A DNA stretch of 64,000 bases from NCBI GenBank assembly GCA_022708025.1, contig JAKIZM010000005.1, positions 17,466 through 81,465 on the forward strand. Reading direction: 5' to 3'. The notes beneath the pieces are model-generated. The model saw nothing but the letters and a program-made list of their open reading frames with translations. It had not been told where the DNA came from and did not search any database. Positions 19,490 to 29,028 of this stretch are shown here, in pieces; the stretch's first letter is position 1; each line of letters begins with the position of its first letter. Source of the stretch: Bacteroidota bacterium. Its GTDB lineage: Bacteria > Bacteroidota > Ignavibacteria > Ignavibacteriales > Ignavibacteriaceae. Both the position numbers and the translations under genes were made by a program.

Positions 19490-20725
19490 ATGTCATCAAT
19501 ATTTTTAGAATTACGTGAAGGTTTGGCAATTGCGTGGCGTGCAATTAAGACTAATAAAATCCGTGCAACACTTACTATGCTGGGAATTTTTATCGGAGTA
19601 ACAGCAGTAGTTCTTATGTCAACCGCAATTAAAGGAATTGACAATTCACTGCAGCAGGGAGTAAGTTCACTTGGTTCGGATGTTTTATACATTGATAAAT
19701 GGGCGTGGTTTTCAAATGAAGAATGGTGGCGGATGCGAAATCGCAGAAACATTGAAATGGAGGATTATATAAAATTTAAAGATTTGGCGAAGCTGCCTTT
19801 AGCTGTTGCGCCGGTTTCCAACTCGGTACAAACCATAAAATATGGTGACCGAAAAGTAGAAACGGTTTTCTTAAGTGGTTCCAATGCAGATTATGTGAAA
19901 ACTACAAATTTTGATTTTGCAGCCGGTAGGTTTTATTCTGAAATTGAAAGTGATGGATCAAGAAATGTTGCAGTAATCGGAAGTGAGATAAGTAGTAAAT
20001 TATTTCCAAGAGGGGATGCTTTAGATAAAACTATTAAAATTGGTCCTGTAAATTATAAAGTGGTTGGTGTTTTGGCAGAACAGGGGAGCACTCTTTTGGG
20101 CGCATTTAATCCGGATAATCAGGTCTTTGTACCTCTCGGAACTGTTTTCAAAAATTTTGCTTCCAGGCATATGAGATCAATTACTATTAATGTGCGTGCA
20201 GCAAGCCCGGAAATGTTAGAAGCAACCAAAGATGAAGCAGAAGGAATCATGAGAAAAGTCAGAGGTTTGGCACATAATGAACCAAACGATTTTTCTATTA
20301 ATCAGCAGAAAGGATTAACGAGTTTTCTTGATTCAATTACAATTGTTATTAAAATTGCAGGGTTATTTATTACCGGACTATCTCTTTTTGTTGGTGCAGT
20401 TGGAATTATGAATATTATGTTTGTTTCTGTTAAAGAGAGAACCAGAGAAATAGGTTTAAGAAAAGCAATTGGCGCTAAACGCAGGACAATACTTGCACAG
20501 TTCTTATTGGAATCATCTGTTATTTGTCTAATCGGAGGTTTAATTGGTTTAATAGCTGCAATACTTTTAAGTCTAATGCTTAATCAGTTTTTCCCGACTT
20601 CAGTTCAATATGATGTGGTTATATTAGCAATTGTTATTTCATTGTTAACAGGAATTATCTCAGGATTAGCTCCGGCATATACTGCTGCTAAACTGGACCC
20701 CGTTGATGCGCTAAGATATGAGTGA
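19490..20725 (+). CDS. MacB-type ABC permease (first copy)
   Basis: A 411-residue FtsX-like permease. It has one N-terminal membrane helix (TLTMLGIFIGVTAVVLMSTA), a large periplasmic MacB_PCD domain, and three C-terminal helices around VGAVGIMNIMFVSVKERTREI, the coupling segment. It ends in APAYTAAKLDPVDALRYE, the usual MacB-family tail. It presumably forms a heterodimer with the next permease. Both are fed by the single ATPase upstream. The gap to the ATPase gene is 74 bases. Confidence 0.93.
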   Translation: MSSIFLELREGLAIAWRAIKTNKIRATLTMLGIFIGVTAVVLMSTAIKGIDNSLQQGVSSLGSDVLYIDKWAWFSNEEWWRMRNRRNIEMEDYIKFKDLAKLPLAVAPVSNSVQTIKYGDRKVETVFLSGSNADYVKTTNFDFAAGRFYSEIESDGSRNVAVIGSEISSKLFPRGDALDKTIKIGPVNYKVVGVLAEQGSTLLGAFNPDNQVFVPLGTVFKNFASRHMRSITINVRAASPEMLEATKDEAEGIMRKVRGLAHNEPNDFSINQQKGLTSFLDSITIVIKIAGLFITGLSLFVGAVGIMNIMFVSVKERTREIGLRKAIGAKRRTILAQFLLESSVICLIGGLIGLIAAILLSLMLNQFFPTSVQYDVVILAIVISLLTGIISGLAPAYTAAKLDPVDALRYE

Positions 20726-20742
20726 TATGAAGGTTTTTTAAA

Positions 20743-21969
20743 ATGAAATTGAATCAAATATTAATAATCTCGCTTCAGTCATTAAAGAGTAATCGTTTAA
20801 GAACTGCGTTAACGATTCTTGGTGTTGTGGTTGGAATTTTTTCAATCATTGTAATTATGACTATTCTTACTATGCTGCAAAATAGTATTGATGAAGGTCT
20901 ATCGAGCCTTAGTAAAAACACTTTTCAAATACAAAAAAACGATAATGTTATTGGGGGCGGACCAAGAATGCGTGATAGAAGCAGAAAAGATATAACTGTT
21001 GAGGAAGGTGAAAGATTAAAAGATATGCTTACTCAGGCTAAGTATATTGGAGTTGAACAATGGCAATTTGGTATTGTGGTTAAATATGGCAACAAAGAAA
21101 CAAATCCTAATATATCTGTTGCAGGTATAAATACAGATGCAATGAGGACTAATGATTGGAATGTGCAGGAAGGAAGAGATTTCCGTGAAAGCGATATAAA
21201 TCATTCAGCTAATGTTTGTCTGATATTTCAACCAATTGTTGAAAAGCTTTTTCCGAATAGTAATCCTATTGGTAAAGAAATCAGAGTAGATGGAAGAACA
21301 ATGAGAGTAATTGGGATAATTGAACCACAAACCGCTCTGTTTGGACAAAGCCGTGATAATTATGTTATTGTTCCGATTACAACCTGGCAATCAATGTATG
21401 GTAAATATGGTCGTTCAGTGAACATTACTGTCATGTCTCAAAGTAAAGATGATTATAATCAGGTGATTGAGACAGCTACTGGTTATATGCGTACAATCAG
21501 AAAGGTTGCTCCCGGTGAGCCTAATGATTTTTACATCTTCAGTAATGAGTCTATGATTGAACAAACAGATCAGATTACCGGACCAATAAAACTTATTGCA
21601 CTGGCAATTTCTTTAATTGCATTAATTGCTGCCGGAGTTGGCATTATGAATATTATGCTGGTTTCGGTAACTGAAAGAACTCGTGAAATCGGAATTAGGA
21701 AAGCACTTGGCGCGCGTAAGTTGTGGATTTTAATTCAATTTTTATTTGAAGCAATTATACTCTGTCTTCTTGGTGGAATTTTAGGAATATTAATTGGCGT
21801 TGGTATTGGAAACTTTGCCGGCAGTTTTCTTAATGCTCAAACTGCTGTACCTTGGGATTGGGTATTAATTGGTTTAACTATATGCGTTGCTGTAGGAGTT
21901 ATCTTCGGTACTTATCCAGCTTACAAAGCTTCTAATCTTGATCCGATTGAAGCTTTAAGATATGAATAG
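20743..21969 (+). CDS. MacB-type ABC permease (second copy)
   Basis: A 408-residue paralogue of the preceding permease with the same order: N-terminal helix (TALTILGVVVGIFSIIVIMT), periplasmic domain, three C-terminal helices with GVGIMNIMLVSVTERTREIG, and the tail YKASNLDPIEALRYE. It starts 17 bases after the first permease. Two distinct permeases suggest a heterodimeric transporter rather than a MacB homodimer. The cargo may be a peptide, lipid or lipoprotein; the sequence does not say which. Confidence 0.93.
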   Translation: MKLNQILIISLQSLKSNRLRTALTILGVVVGIFSIIVIMTILTMLQNSIDEGLSSLSKNTFQIQKNDNVIGGGPRMRDRSRKDITVEEGERLKDMLTQAKYIGVEQWQFGIVVKYGNKETNPNISVAGINTDAMRTNDWNVQEGRDFRESDINHSANVCLIFQPIVEKLFPNSNPIGKEIRVDGRTMRVIGIIEPQTALFGQSRDNYVIVPITTWQSMYGKYGRSVNITVMSQSKDDYNQVIETATGYMRTIRKVAPGEPNDFYIFSNESMIEQTDQITGPIKLIALAISLIALIAAGVGIMNIMLVSVTERTREIGIRKALGARKLWILIQFLFEAIILCLLGGILGILIGVGIGNFAGSFLNAQTAVPWDWVLIGLTICVAVGVIFGTYPAYKASNLDPIEALRYE

Positions 21970-22019
21970 AGAATGATATTGGATTAAAATCTGTTTGCTC
22001 CGATACATCGCTGCACTTT

Positions 22020-24023
22020 TTAGAAATTCAGATCAAGCTGCAGACTGAATCTGTTATCAAGATTTCCATTTATTCTATTATCACCTGAACTTAAAGAGGT
22101 TTCATCCGGCTTGTAGGTCTCTGAATATTTAGCAGAAATAGTTAACAGATTAATCGGTTTATATCTTATCAGAAAATACCATCGAACACCTTTTCCGTAC
22201 ATTGCTAAATTTGGCATTACGCCAACCAGATCGTTTTCAAATTCGTAAACAGCAGAATTAAAAGAATCAGTATGAAAGAAAATTATCCTTCCATATACAG
22301 TTAGTTGTTTTAAAAGTAAAAGTCTTGCTTCCTGAAAAATCAAAAATCCATTTTCATTTTTATTAGCTGAACGCACTAAAAAATTATTATACTCAATCCG
22401 GGTTTTTAGTCTGATCTTATTCACTGCATCATAAATCAATTCTGTGCGGGCAGTTTGTTTTAATCTTCTTACTATCTTGTCTTCATTATCAATTAATTCA
22501 GTGATCTCTTTATTCTCGTATTTATATCTTAATTTTATTTCAAAGCTCCGGATAAGACTTGTTAAAAAATCAATCAATAGTTCATCACCTTCACTTGAGA
22601 GTGAATTTGCAAATGTTCTGTAAGGAAATTTGAAGATATCATAATAAAGATTCAGCACACCAATTTTAGTTCTTAATTTAAAACCAGAGTAAAATCCAAT
22701 CTCGTTATTCGTTTTTCCTGAACGTTCTCCAAATCCGAAACCAAACAGGTTTTTATAATTCCTTGGATATGATCTTATCGCAGTGGTAAAAATAAAATTA
22801 TTTGATACTGCAAATTGTAATCCGTTGAATGATGCAACAGAAGTCTGATCATATGAAGCTTCTCCGAATAAAGTGAATTTATAAAAATTTAAATTATAAT
22901 AGAGAGATAAATAATTGAAATTATCACCGCTTAAATCATACAACGAACCAGATGCCAGAGGTTTATCAAATTTTACTTTATAATAAGTAAACCCGATATT
23001 TAAAATATTTGCAGTTCTATAATCTAAAGACCCGCCGTAAAAAATTTGCTGTGCTGAATTTTTCTTTGCAATTTCATTTGGAGTTCTGTGAAATCCGGTT
23101 TTGCTGATTGAAATGATTTCGGTTGATTCTTCATTTAAAGATGCATCAACAAAATTATTTGAGTAAAATCCTGTCAAACGAAAGTTATCAAATTGAAAAG
23201 TTGAAGCAGCACCTCTGAAAAAGTTATACTCAGCAGCGCTTGTATATGGTCTGATAAATCTGGAATTTTTTTTAACAGGAAAAACTGCATCAGCACCTTT
23301 TGAAAAACCAAAAGGACTCCATAATGCTAATCCCTGTCCAAGTTCAATTGTATAATCGCCTATTACAACATTGTCAATAAAACCTATATCTTTAATTTGA
23401 AAATGAAAAGAAGAAAAGTCGGTGTATGATTTTTCTCCGGGATCTTTTTCAATTAATAAGCCAGCCTGATAATTTTTATCAAATTTTGTTAGCAACCTGT
23501 TATAAGTTTTAATTTTTGATCCGGCAAATCTATCATTTATAAAACCTTGCCTTGTTTGCAGGTCGTTTGACATTCTGCTTCTGAGTGATGTTTTGAATTT
23601 TGAATAAAAGGGAATTGAATATTCATCAGCATCAGGAAATTCTTCCTGATCGAACTTAATTTCTGTTGTTAAAAAGGGAATAATCTTTTCGATCAGATCC
23701 TTATTTAAATCCCTTATAGCAAATAATTCATTTGTGGAATAAAAATAACCGAATTTTTCTCTGTGTTTAATTATTTTTTCAGCAGAAACATTATCCAATC
23801 CGGGAATTTTCGTTAAATCAAAAATATCTGCTTTGTTTAAATCTATTGGATTGGTAATTATATCTTCAACATAATCGTAAAGATCTTCAGCTTCTGATTC
23901 ACTTTCTGTTTCGATTAATACATCATCAAGAATTTCTTCGGTCTTCAGAATAGTACTATCTGTTTGAGAATATACAGGGATAATGAGTATAATTAAAAAA
24001 ACAATTGTTAATAAAAATCTCAA
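22020..24023 (-). CDS. Helix-hairpin-helix domain joined to a predicted outer-membrane beta-barrel
   Basis: A 667-residue exported protein with a signal peptide of about 19 residues. Residues 55-118 carry two ComEA-type helix-hairpin-helix units (LTKIPGLDNVSAEKIIKHRE, then ELFAIRDLNKDLIEKIIPFL). From about residue 150 to the aromatic C-terminus (FSLQLDLNF) it is a series of amphipathic strands typical of an outer-membrane barrel. Helix-hairpin-helix units normally bind DNA, so their place in the cell envelope is unusual. The gene abuts the PorV/PorQ-like gene, whose stop is the base next to this ATG. Function unknown. Confidence 0.75.
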   Translation of the reverse strand: MRFLLTIVFLIILIIPVYSQTDSTILKTEEILDDVLIETESESEAEDLYDYVEDIITNPIDLNKADIFDLTKIPGLDNVSAEKIIKHREKFGYFYSTNELFAIRDLNKDLIEKIIPFLTTEIKFDQEEFPDADEYSIPFYSKFKTSLRSRMSNDLQTRQGFINDRFAGSKIKTYNRLLTKFDKNYQAGLLIEKDPGEKSYTDFSSFHFQIKDIGFIDNVVIGDYTIELGQGLALWSPFGFSKGADAVFPVKKNSRFIRPYTSAAEYNFFRGAASTFQFDNFRLTGFYSNNFVDASLNEESTEIISISKTGFHRTPNEIAKKNSAQQIFYGGSLDYRTANILNIGFTYYKVKFDKPLASGSLYDLSGDNFNYLSLYYNLNFYKFTLFGEASYDQTSVASFNGLQFAVSNNFIFTTAIRSYPRNYKNLFGFGFGERSGKTNNEIGFYSGFKLRTKIGVLNLYYDIFKFPYRTFANSLSSEGDELLIDFLTSLIRSFEIKLRYKYENKEITELIDNEDKIVRRLKQTARTELIYDAVNKIRLKTRIEYNNFLVRSANKNENGFLIFQEARLLLLKQLTVYGRIIFFHTDSFNSAVYEFENDLVGVMPNLAMYGKGVRWYFLIRYKPINLLTISAKYSETYKPDETSLSSGDNRINGNLDNRFSLQLDLNF

Positions 24024-24878
24024 TTATTCAATCCCAAGATTTTTTCGGATAGATTTATTTCTGTTTTCTTCACGACCAAAACTTACAATAATTCCAGCCT
24101 GATGTGTAAATCCGAGATCATTATGGTTGAATATTGCATAATCAAAACTATAATTAAGATAATTGATTCCGATTCCTGCACTGAATCTTGATGGTTCATT
24201 TGAAAATCCAGTACGTAAAGAAATGTATTCAACTATATCATAATTAATCCCGAACTGAAATGAAGCTTTATACTTAATATCTTTATCAACTGCAAAGTTC
24301 AGACTTAATTCATCAATCACATCATAAGATATTCCTGCATTAATAACCACAGGTATCTGATTTTCTGTATTGCTGTAAGATGCACGATTTATATTGTGCA
24401 GATAAAAACCTAATCTCAGATCGTTTGCAATGTATGCCAATCCGCCAAGATTTAAATATAATACGCCGTTATTACCATAATTTTTTATCGATACAGTCTG
24501 ATAATTAACTGTTGTACCAAAAAAGAATTTTTTGTTGTAATTGTATGAATATCCGAGTGCAATTTTTGTTTCACGAAAAAGATCAAATCCATAAGTCATT
24601 CCGCCAAGTGAAAAAGATCCGATGTCTGTTGGTTCGTGATAAGCAATAAAACCGTTTGAAAGTTCTGTTAAACCAAAAGGGGCAGGGGAATAATAAATAC
24701 CTACTTCTCTCCAATTCATTTGAGATAATCCTGCAGGATTATTAAAAATGCTGAAAACATCGTTGCTTAGTGCAACATCTGAATTGGATAAAGATATTTG
24801 TTTAGCGCCAGGATTGTACTGAGAATATGCACTAAAAGTTAATAAGTAAATTATTATAATTGTAATGGATTGTTTCAT
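24024..24878 (-). CDS. PorV/PorQ-like outer-membrane beta-barrel protein
   Basis: An exported barrel of about 284 residues. The N-terminal pattern LSNSDVALSNDVFSIFNNPA followed by LSQMNW is the signature of the PorV/PorQ (UPF0164, FadL-related) group common in Bacteroidota. It consists of alternating amphipathic strands and lacks a plug domain. Members of this group serve in or near the type IX secretion system, but I cannot assign it to a named protein. I prefer the ATG at 24878, just after a GGAG, over the TTG at 24887 inside that site. Operon with the helix-hairpin-helix barrel gene. Confidence 0.75.
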   Translation of the reverse strand: MKQSITIIIIYLLTFSAYSQYNPGAKQISLSNSDVALSNDVFSIFNNPAGLSQMNWREVGIYYSPAPFGLTELSNGFIAYHEPTDIGSFSLGGMTYGFDLFRETKIALGYSYNYNKKFFFGTTVNYQTVSIKNYGNNGVLYLNLGGLAYIANDLRLGFYLHNINRASYSNTENQIPVVINAGISYDVIDELSLNFAVDKDIKYKASFQFGINYDIVEYISLRTGFSNEPSRFSAGIGINYLNYSFDYAIFNHNDLGFTHQAGIIVSFGREENRNKSIRKNLGIE

Positions 24879-24951
24879 AAACTCCAAACTTTATAGTTCG
24901 AGTATATTCAAATTCATATTTTAAGTCAAATAAAAGAATTTAAGGATTGTA

Positions 24952-25830
24952 ATGAGATATTTGATTTTTATGTTATTGTTTCCTTTTACATTAACTTTTT
25001 CTCAGGAATTACATTGTACAGTAACTGTAAATTATGAAGGCTTGGCAGTAATCAGCCGTGAGCGATTAGCTGATTTTGCTGGTATAATTGAATCATATAT
25101 GAATACCACTCAGTTTACTTCGGAAAAGTGGGATGGAGAAAAGATTGATTGTTCTTTAAGTATATTTTTTACCAGCGTTGCAAACGAAACCGATTATTCA
25201 GCTCAGGTTGTTATTGTTTCAACAAGACCGGTTTATAAATCTACACGACAATCACCTATGCTAACAATAAATGATGCAAACTGGTCATTCAGATATCTGC
25301 CTAATCAGGCTTTGTATGCCAATCAGGCAACATTCGATCCGCTTACAAGCTATTTGGATTTTTATGCAAATATTATCATTGGTTTCGATTGGGAAACCTG
25401 GGCAGAACTTGGCGGCTCGCTGTACTTTAGTAAAGCATCTGATATTATTAACTTAAGTATCAGCAGCCCGTTTAAAAAAGGCTGGGAACAAAGCAGCGCA
25501 TCTTATTCAAGATGGGGATTATGTAATGATCTTTTAAATGACAAATATCGTCCTTTCAGAGAAGCTTTTTATGAGTATCATTACGGAGTGGATGAGTTTC
25601 AAATCCGTAAAAAAGATGCACAGGATAAATTAGTTCACATGATAAATGTTCTTGAGGAAATGCAGAAGAAAGTTGGAATTGCTAACAGTGTATTGATTAA
25701 GCAGTTCTTCGATACAAAATACGGTGAATTTATAGAGTTACTTCGGGATTATCCGGATTTATCGGTATTTGGGAAATTAAAAAAAATAGATCCGGGACAT
25801 GCTTCCAAGTATGATGAAGCAATGAAATAA
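24952..25830 (+). CDS. DUF4835 family exported protein (PorD-like)
   Basis: A 292-residue exported protein with a short signal peptide ending at FSQE. The conserved DUF4835 features I can see are QELHCTVTVNYEG after the cleavage site, EKIDCSLSIFFTS, VVIVSTRPVYKST, YANIIIGFDWETW followed by the GGSLYFSKA motif, and the YRPFREAFYEYHYG block. The family is nearly confined to Bacteroidota; members have been linked to type IX secretion (PorD), and I hold that link only moderately. It is divergent from the PorV/PorQ-like gene, 73 bases away, and convergent with the cyclophilin gene. Confidence 0.78.
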   Translation: MRYLIFMLLFPFTLTFSQELHCTVTVNYEGLAVISRERLADFAGIIESYMNTTQFTSEKWDGEKIDCSLSIFFTSVANETDYSAQVVIVSTRPVYKSTRQSPMLTINDANWSFRYLPNQALYANQATFDPLTSYLDFYANIIIGFDWETWAELGGSLYFSKASDIINLSISSPFKKGWEQSSASYSRWGLCNDLLNDKYRPFREAFYEYHYGVDEFQIRKKDAQDKLVHMINVLEEMQKKVGIANSVLIKQFFDTKYGEFIELLRDYPDLSVFGKLKKIDPGHASKYDEAMK

Positions 25831-25831
25831 A

Positions 25832-27823
25832 TTATTTTAATTCGATACCAAGAATATTATCATTCTCAGTTATACGATAAACTACATCCAAGCCATTTAT
25901 AACTTTACCGAACAAAGTATATCTTCTGTTAAGATGTGGATAAGAGTCCTGCATAATAAAAAATTGTGAGCTTTCAGTATCCTTACCCGCACTTGCCATT
26001 CCAACGTATCCGGTATTAAAACTATTATCAGAAAATTCTGAAACTATATTATATCCCGGTCCGCCCCAGCCGGTTGCAGTCGGATCTCCGGCTTGAATTA
26101 CAAAACTGGGGACAACGCGATGGAACATTATTCCATTATAAAAATTTTCTTTTGCAAGCATACAAAAATTTGCAACTGAAACAAGTGCAATATCAGAATA
26201 TAATTCTATTACTATATTGCCTTTAGTTGTTTTTATTTCTGCCTGTTTATATTTAAAAGCGTTAGCCCAGATGTCATCAAATTTATCTAATTCTTTAAAA
26301 CCAATATTATGTTCATTGGTCTTATTTGCTGCAAATTTTCTGATAGAATGAAGCTTTGATGAGCTGGCATTTTTTATTATTTCAAAATAAAAACCAGAAT
26401 CTATTTTTTCTGCCAGATTAACTAAAGACATTACAGCCTCAAGATAATCAGAATTATTTTTATGATTTTTTATTTGATTTAGTATTATATCCTTTAATTC
26501 ATCCCTATTTTCTGAGATGAAATCCAAACCAATTTCATCAGCAGCAATTGAAATCAATGGCGGAAAAGATGATTGCAAAGCTGATGTAACAATCTGTTTT
26601 AACTCTGAGGATTCAGAAAAAGTGTCTTTAAATTCAAGTATTAAAGGAAGAATATTTATTTGGTCCAATAACTCTGATGTTGAAAAATAAGAATCATATA
26701 ATATTCTAAATGCTTCATTTTCATCAGGGTTTTTAGCATAGAACTGATATTTGTATTTATTGCTTAAATGCAGCTCATTTAATAATAGCTTATGATTCTC
26801 ATAGTCACCAAATAAATCAAATCTGCTTAAAAATAATTCACCTTTTATACTATTTTGTTTTATTGTATCAAACAGAAAGTTATCAATATTTTCAATCAGA
26901 AATTCTTTTATTGAATCATTTAAAAATGGTTTTATATTTTTTATAGATGTCGCTGATTGTAAAAACACATTTGGATTATTATCGTTTAAAAATTTTAAGT
27001 ATAGTCTGATATTTTCATTTGGGAATGAAACTGGATTTGTTCCTAATAAATGCAGCACTTTAAGTAATTGAATTTTAGTTAAAAATGCTTCTGAATTTAA
27101 AATGTATGATAAATCCTTTTCAGTAATATCAAAGCAGTTTTTATTATTAATATTCATTAAAACAAATGTTAAAAACTGATCATCTTTCTTTGCAAAATCT
27201 GAGATCAATAATTCTTTAATTGTTTCTTTGCTTAAACTATTATTTCTATAGCGCGCTAATGCAAATAAAGCTGACTTGATTCTGTTTTTTGTTGAGAGCG
27301 GGTTAGTTATTTCTGTTTCTAAAATTGATATAGCTTCTTCATCCATAATTCCACGAATCTGGAATTGAAGGATTGCATCTGCTATTCCTTCGTAAGGGAA
27401 AAATGTTTTGTTAAATGATTTATAAAACTGGATTAATTTTTGAAGATCATCTTGATTCCCGATTTTCCCAATTGCAAAAAGAATATTTGGAGTTAGATCT
27501 GCTGAAACTGATAAATGTGTACTAGTCCACAAAAAATTAAGAGATTGTTTACAACTTCCTATTTGACCAAGTGCAAAAAAAATATCTTTCCCATATTTAT
27601 CTAAATCTAACTTAATTAAATCCGGAACAAAAGTAGTATCACTTTGAGCTATAGAAAGAATTGCTGCACGGACTTCTCTCTCATCATTAGAGTGTAAATA
27701 TCCAGATATTATATTTTTATCAAAACTTCTTTCATAAGTAGTTTTGATAAGATCATACATTGTGGAATCATATTGAGCGAATAAAAAATTACTCAATACA
27801 ATAAATGATATGAGGACTTTCAT
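25832..27823 (-). CDS. HEAT-repeat protein with C-terminal cyclophilin peptidyl-prolyl isomerase
   Basis: A 663-residue exported protein with a signal peptide ending near FAQYD. Residues 30-480 are helical repeats of the HEAT type (EVRAAILSIAQSD, KIGNQDDLQKLIQFY). The last 150 residues are a cyclophilin domain: FHRVVPSFVIQAGDPTATG contains the catalytic Arg of the FHR motif, then SQFFIMQ and LFGKVINGLD. The isomerase probably assists folding of envelope proteins in the periplasm, with the HEAT superhelix binding clients. A fusion of these two modules is uncommon in well-studied bacteria. It is 18 bases downstream of the acyltransferase gene. Confidence 0.85.
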   Translation of the reverse strand: MKVLISFIVLSNFLFAQYDSTMYDLIKTTYERSFDKNIISGYLHSNDEREVRAAILSIAQSDTTFVPDLIKLDLDKYGKDIFFALGQIGSCKQSLNFLWTSTHLSVSADLTPNILFAIGKIGNQDDLQKLIQFYKSFNKTFFPYEGIADAILQFQIRGIMDEEAISILETEITNPLSTKNRIKSALFALARYRNNSLSKETIKELLISDFAKKDDQFLTFVLMNINNKNCFDITEKDLSYILNSEAFLTKIQLLKVLHLLGTNPVSFPNENIRLYLKFLNDNNPNVFLQSATSIKNIKPFLNDSIKEFLIENIDNFLFDTIKQNSIKGELFLSRFDLFGDYENHKLLLNELHLSNKYKYQFYAKNPDENEAFRILYDSYFSTSELLDQINILPLILEFKDTFSESSELKQIVTSALQSSFPPLISIAADEIGLDFISENRDELKDIILNQIKNHKNNSDYLEAVMSLVNLAEKIDSGFYFEIIKNASSSKLHSIRKFAANKTNEHNIGFKELDKFDDIWANAFKYKQAEIKTTKGNIVIELYSDIALVSVANFCMLAKENFYNGIMFHRVVPSFVIQAGDPTATGWGGPGYNIVSEFSDNSFNTGYVGMASAGKDTESSQFFIMQDSYPHLNRRYTLFGKVINGLDVVYRITENDNILGIELK

Positions 27824-27841
27824 TATGCCTCAAAGAAAAAA

Positions 27842-28963
27842 TTAAAGATCTGCCTGCCAGATCCGATACTTTTTATATATTTCGCCGTTTAAAATCTCTG
27901 CGCCACGGTTCATCATATCATTATCCTCTAAAATCCAGCTTGCTTCACCCAAGTCAATTCCGAGTGCATGAGCACGATTGACAATTTCCCAGTAGAAAAC
28001 AGCATCAAGTCCTTTTTTCTGGTGTTCAGGTATAATTCCAAGTGTAATGATTCTTGCCCAGGTGATTTTTTTCTTTTGGGTAAATAATTTTAAAAAGTTG
28101 AAAGGTAAAAGTCTTCCATTCATATTTTTAAATACCTGATTATAATCAAGCATTACTAAAGAAAATCCCACTAACTGGTTATCGATTTCCCCGAATAAAA
28201 TTAGAGAAGGTTCTGCCAAAGGCTTAAGATCTTTTGCCATTGCATCTATCTGTGCACCTGTCATTGGAACAAATCCCCAGTTTGGTGCCCAGGCTTTATT
28301 ATAAACTATCTTAACTTTTTCCAATTCTTTTGGAAAATGTTTCATATCTAATTGTGTGATCTTCAGTTTATAGCGATCTCTTGCAAGCTGTTGAACTCTT
28401 TTCATTTTTTCTGAAGCCATTACTTTATGATTCTCTAATTTGTAAGCATAAAGATCTTTAGCTTTGGTCATTCCATAGTTTTTACATAATGTAAGATAAT
28501 ATTTTGGATTATAAGTCATTAATAATCTTGGTGTATCATCAAATCCTTCTAAAAGCATTCCCCATTCATCATTACTTGAAGGATTAGCGGGACCTAACAT
28601 TCTTGTTAATCCTTTTTCTTTCAGCCATTTCTTTGCAATATCAAAAAGTGCATTGGCAACCTGTTGATCATTTATTGATTCAAAAAATCCCCAGAAACCT
28701 GAATTATCATTATGAAGTTTCAGATGAGTATCATTTTTAATTGCTGCAATTCTTCCAACGATTTGGTTATCTCTGTATGCAATAAAATAATCTGCAGAAG
28801 CATCCTGAAAGAAGGGATTTTTTTCTTTATTCAGTAAAGTTTTTCTTTCCATAATTAATGGCGGCACCCAATACTGATCATTTTTATAAAAACCCCATTG
28901 GCATTTTATAAAAGTGTTTAAATCTGAGCTTGATTCAACTTTTTTGATTACAATATCCTGCAT
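27842..28963 (-). CDS. GNAT-like acyltransferase, candidate bacterial ceramide synthase
   Basis: A cytoplasmic 373-residue protein with a GNAT-type fold: a C-terminal region with ITLGIIPEHQKKGLDAVFYWEI (acyl-CoA-binding loop) and an N-terminal region with YFIAYRDNQIVGRIAAIKN. The central signature GPANPSSNDEWGMLLEGFD recurs in this YghO-like family. Next to it are serine palmitoyltransferase and a divergent SDR reductase. In Caulobacter, ceramide is made by Spt, a reductase (CerR) and a GNAT-like acyltransferase (bCerS), so this gene is a good bCerS candidate. Function is inferred from fold plus context. A terminator lies between it and the upstream spt gene. Confidence 0.65.
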   Translation of the reverse strand: MQDIVIKKVESSSDLNTFIKCQWGFYKNDQYWVPPLIMERKTLLNKEKNPFFQDASADYFIAYRDNQIVGRIAAIKNDTHLKLHNDNSGFWGFFESINDQQVANALFDIAKKWLKEKGLTRMLGPANPSSNDEWGMLLEGFDDTPRLLMTYNPKYYLTLCKNYGMTKAKDLYAYKLENHKVMASEKMKRVQQLARDRYKLKITQLDMKHFPKELEKVKIVYNKAWAPNWGFVPMTGAQIDAMAKDLKPLAEPSLILFGEIDNQLVGFSLVMLDYNQVFKNMNGRLLPFNFLKLFTQKKKITWARIITLGIIPEHQKKGLDAVFYWEIVNRAHALGIDLGEASWILEDNDMMNRGAEILNGEIYKKYRIWQADL

Positions 28964-28976
28964 AAACTTCCCTTAA

Positions 28977-29009
28977 TAAAAAAAAGCATACCCGTTTATG
29001 AGTATGCTT
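28977..29009 (-). terminator. Terminator after serine palmitoyltransferase
   Basis: On the minus strand AAGCATAC and GTATGCTT form an 8-bp stem with a 10-base loop, followed by a run of eight T. It is 20 bases past the spt stop and 14 bases before the acyltransferase ATG, so it should cut or weaken read-through between the two genes. Confidence 0.8.
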
Positions 29010-29028
29010 CTATTTGGTTTAACTAAGC

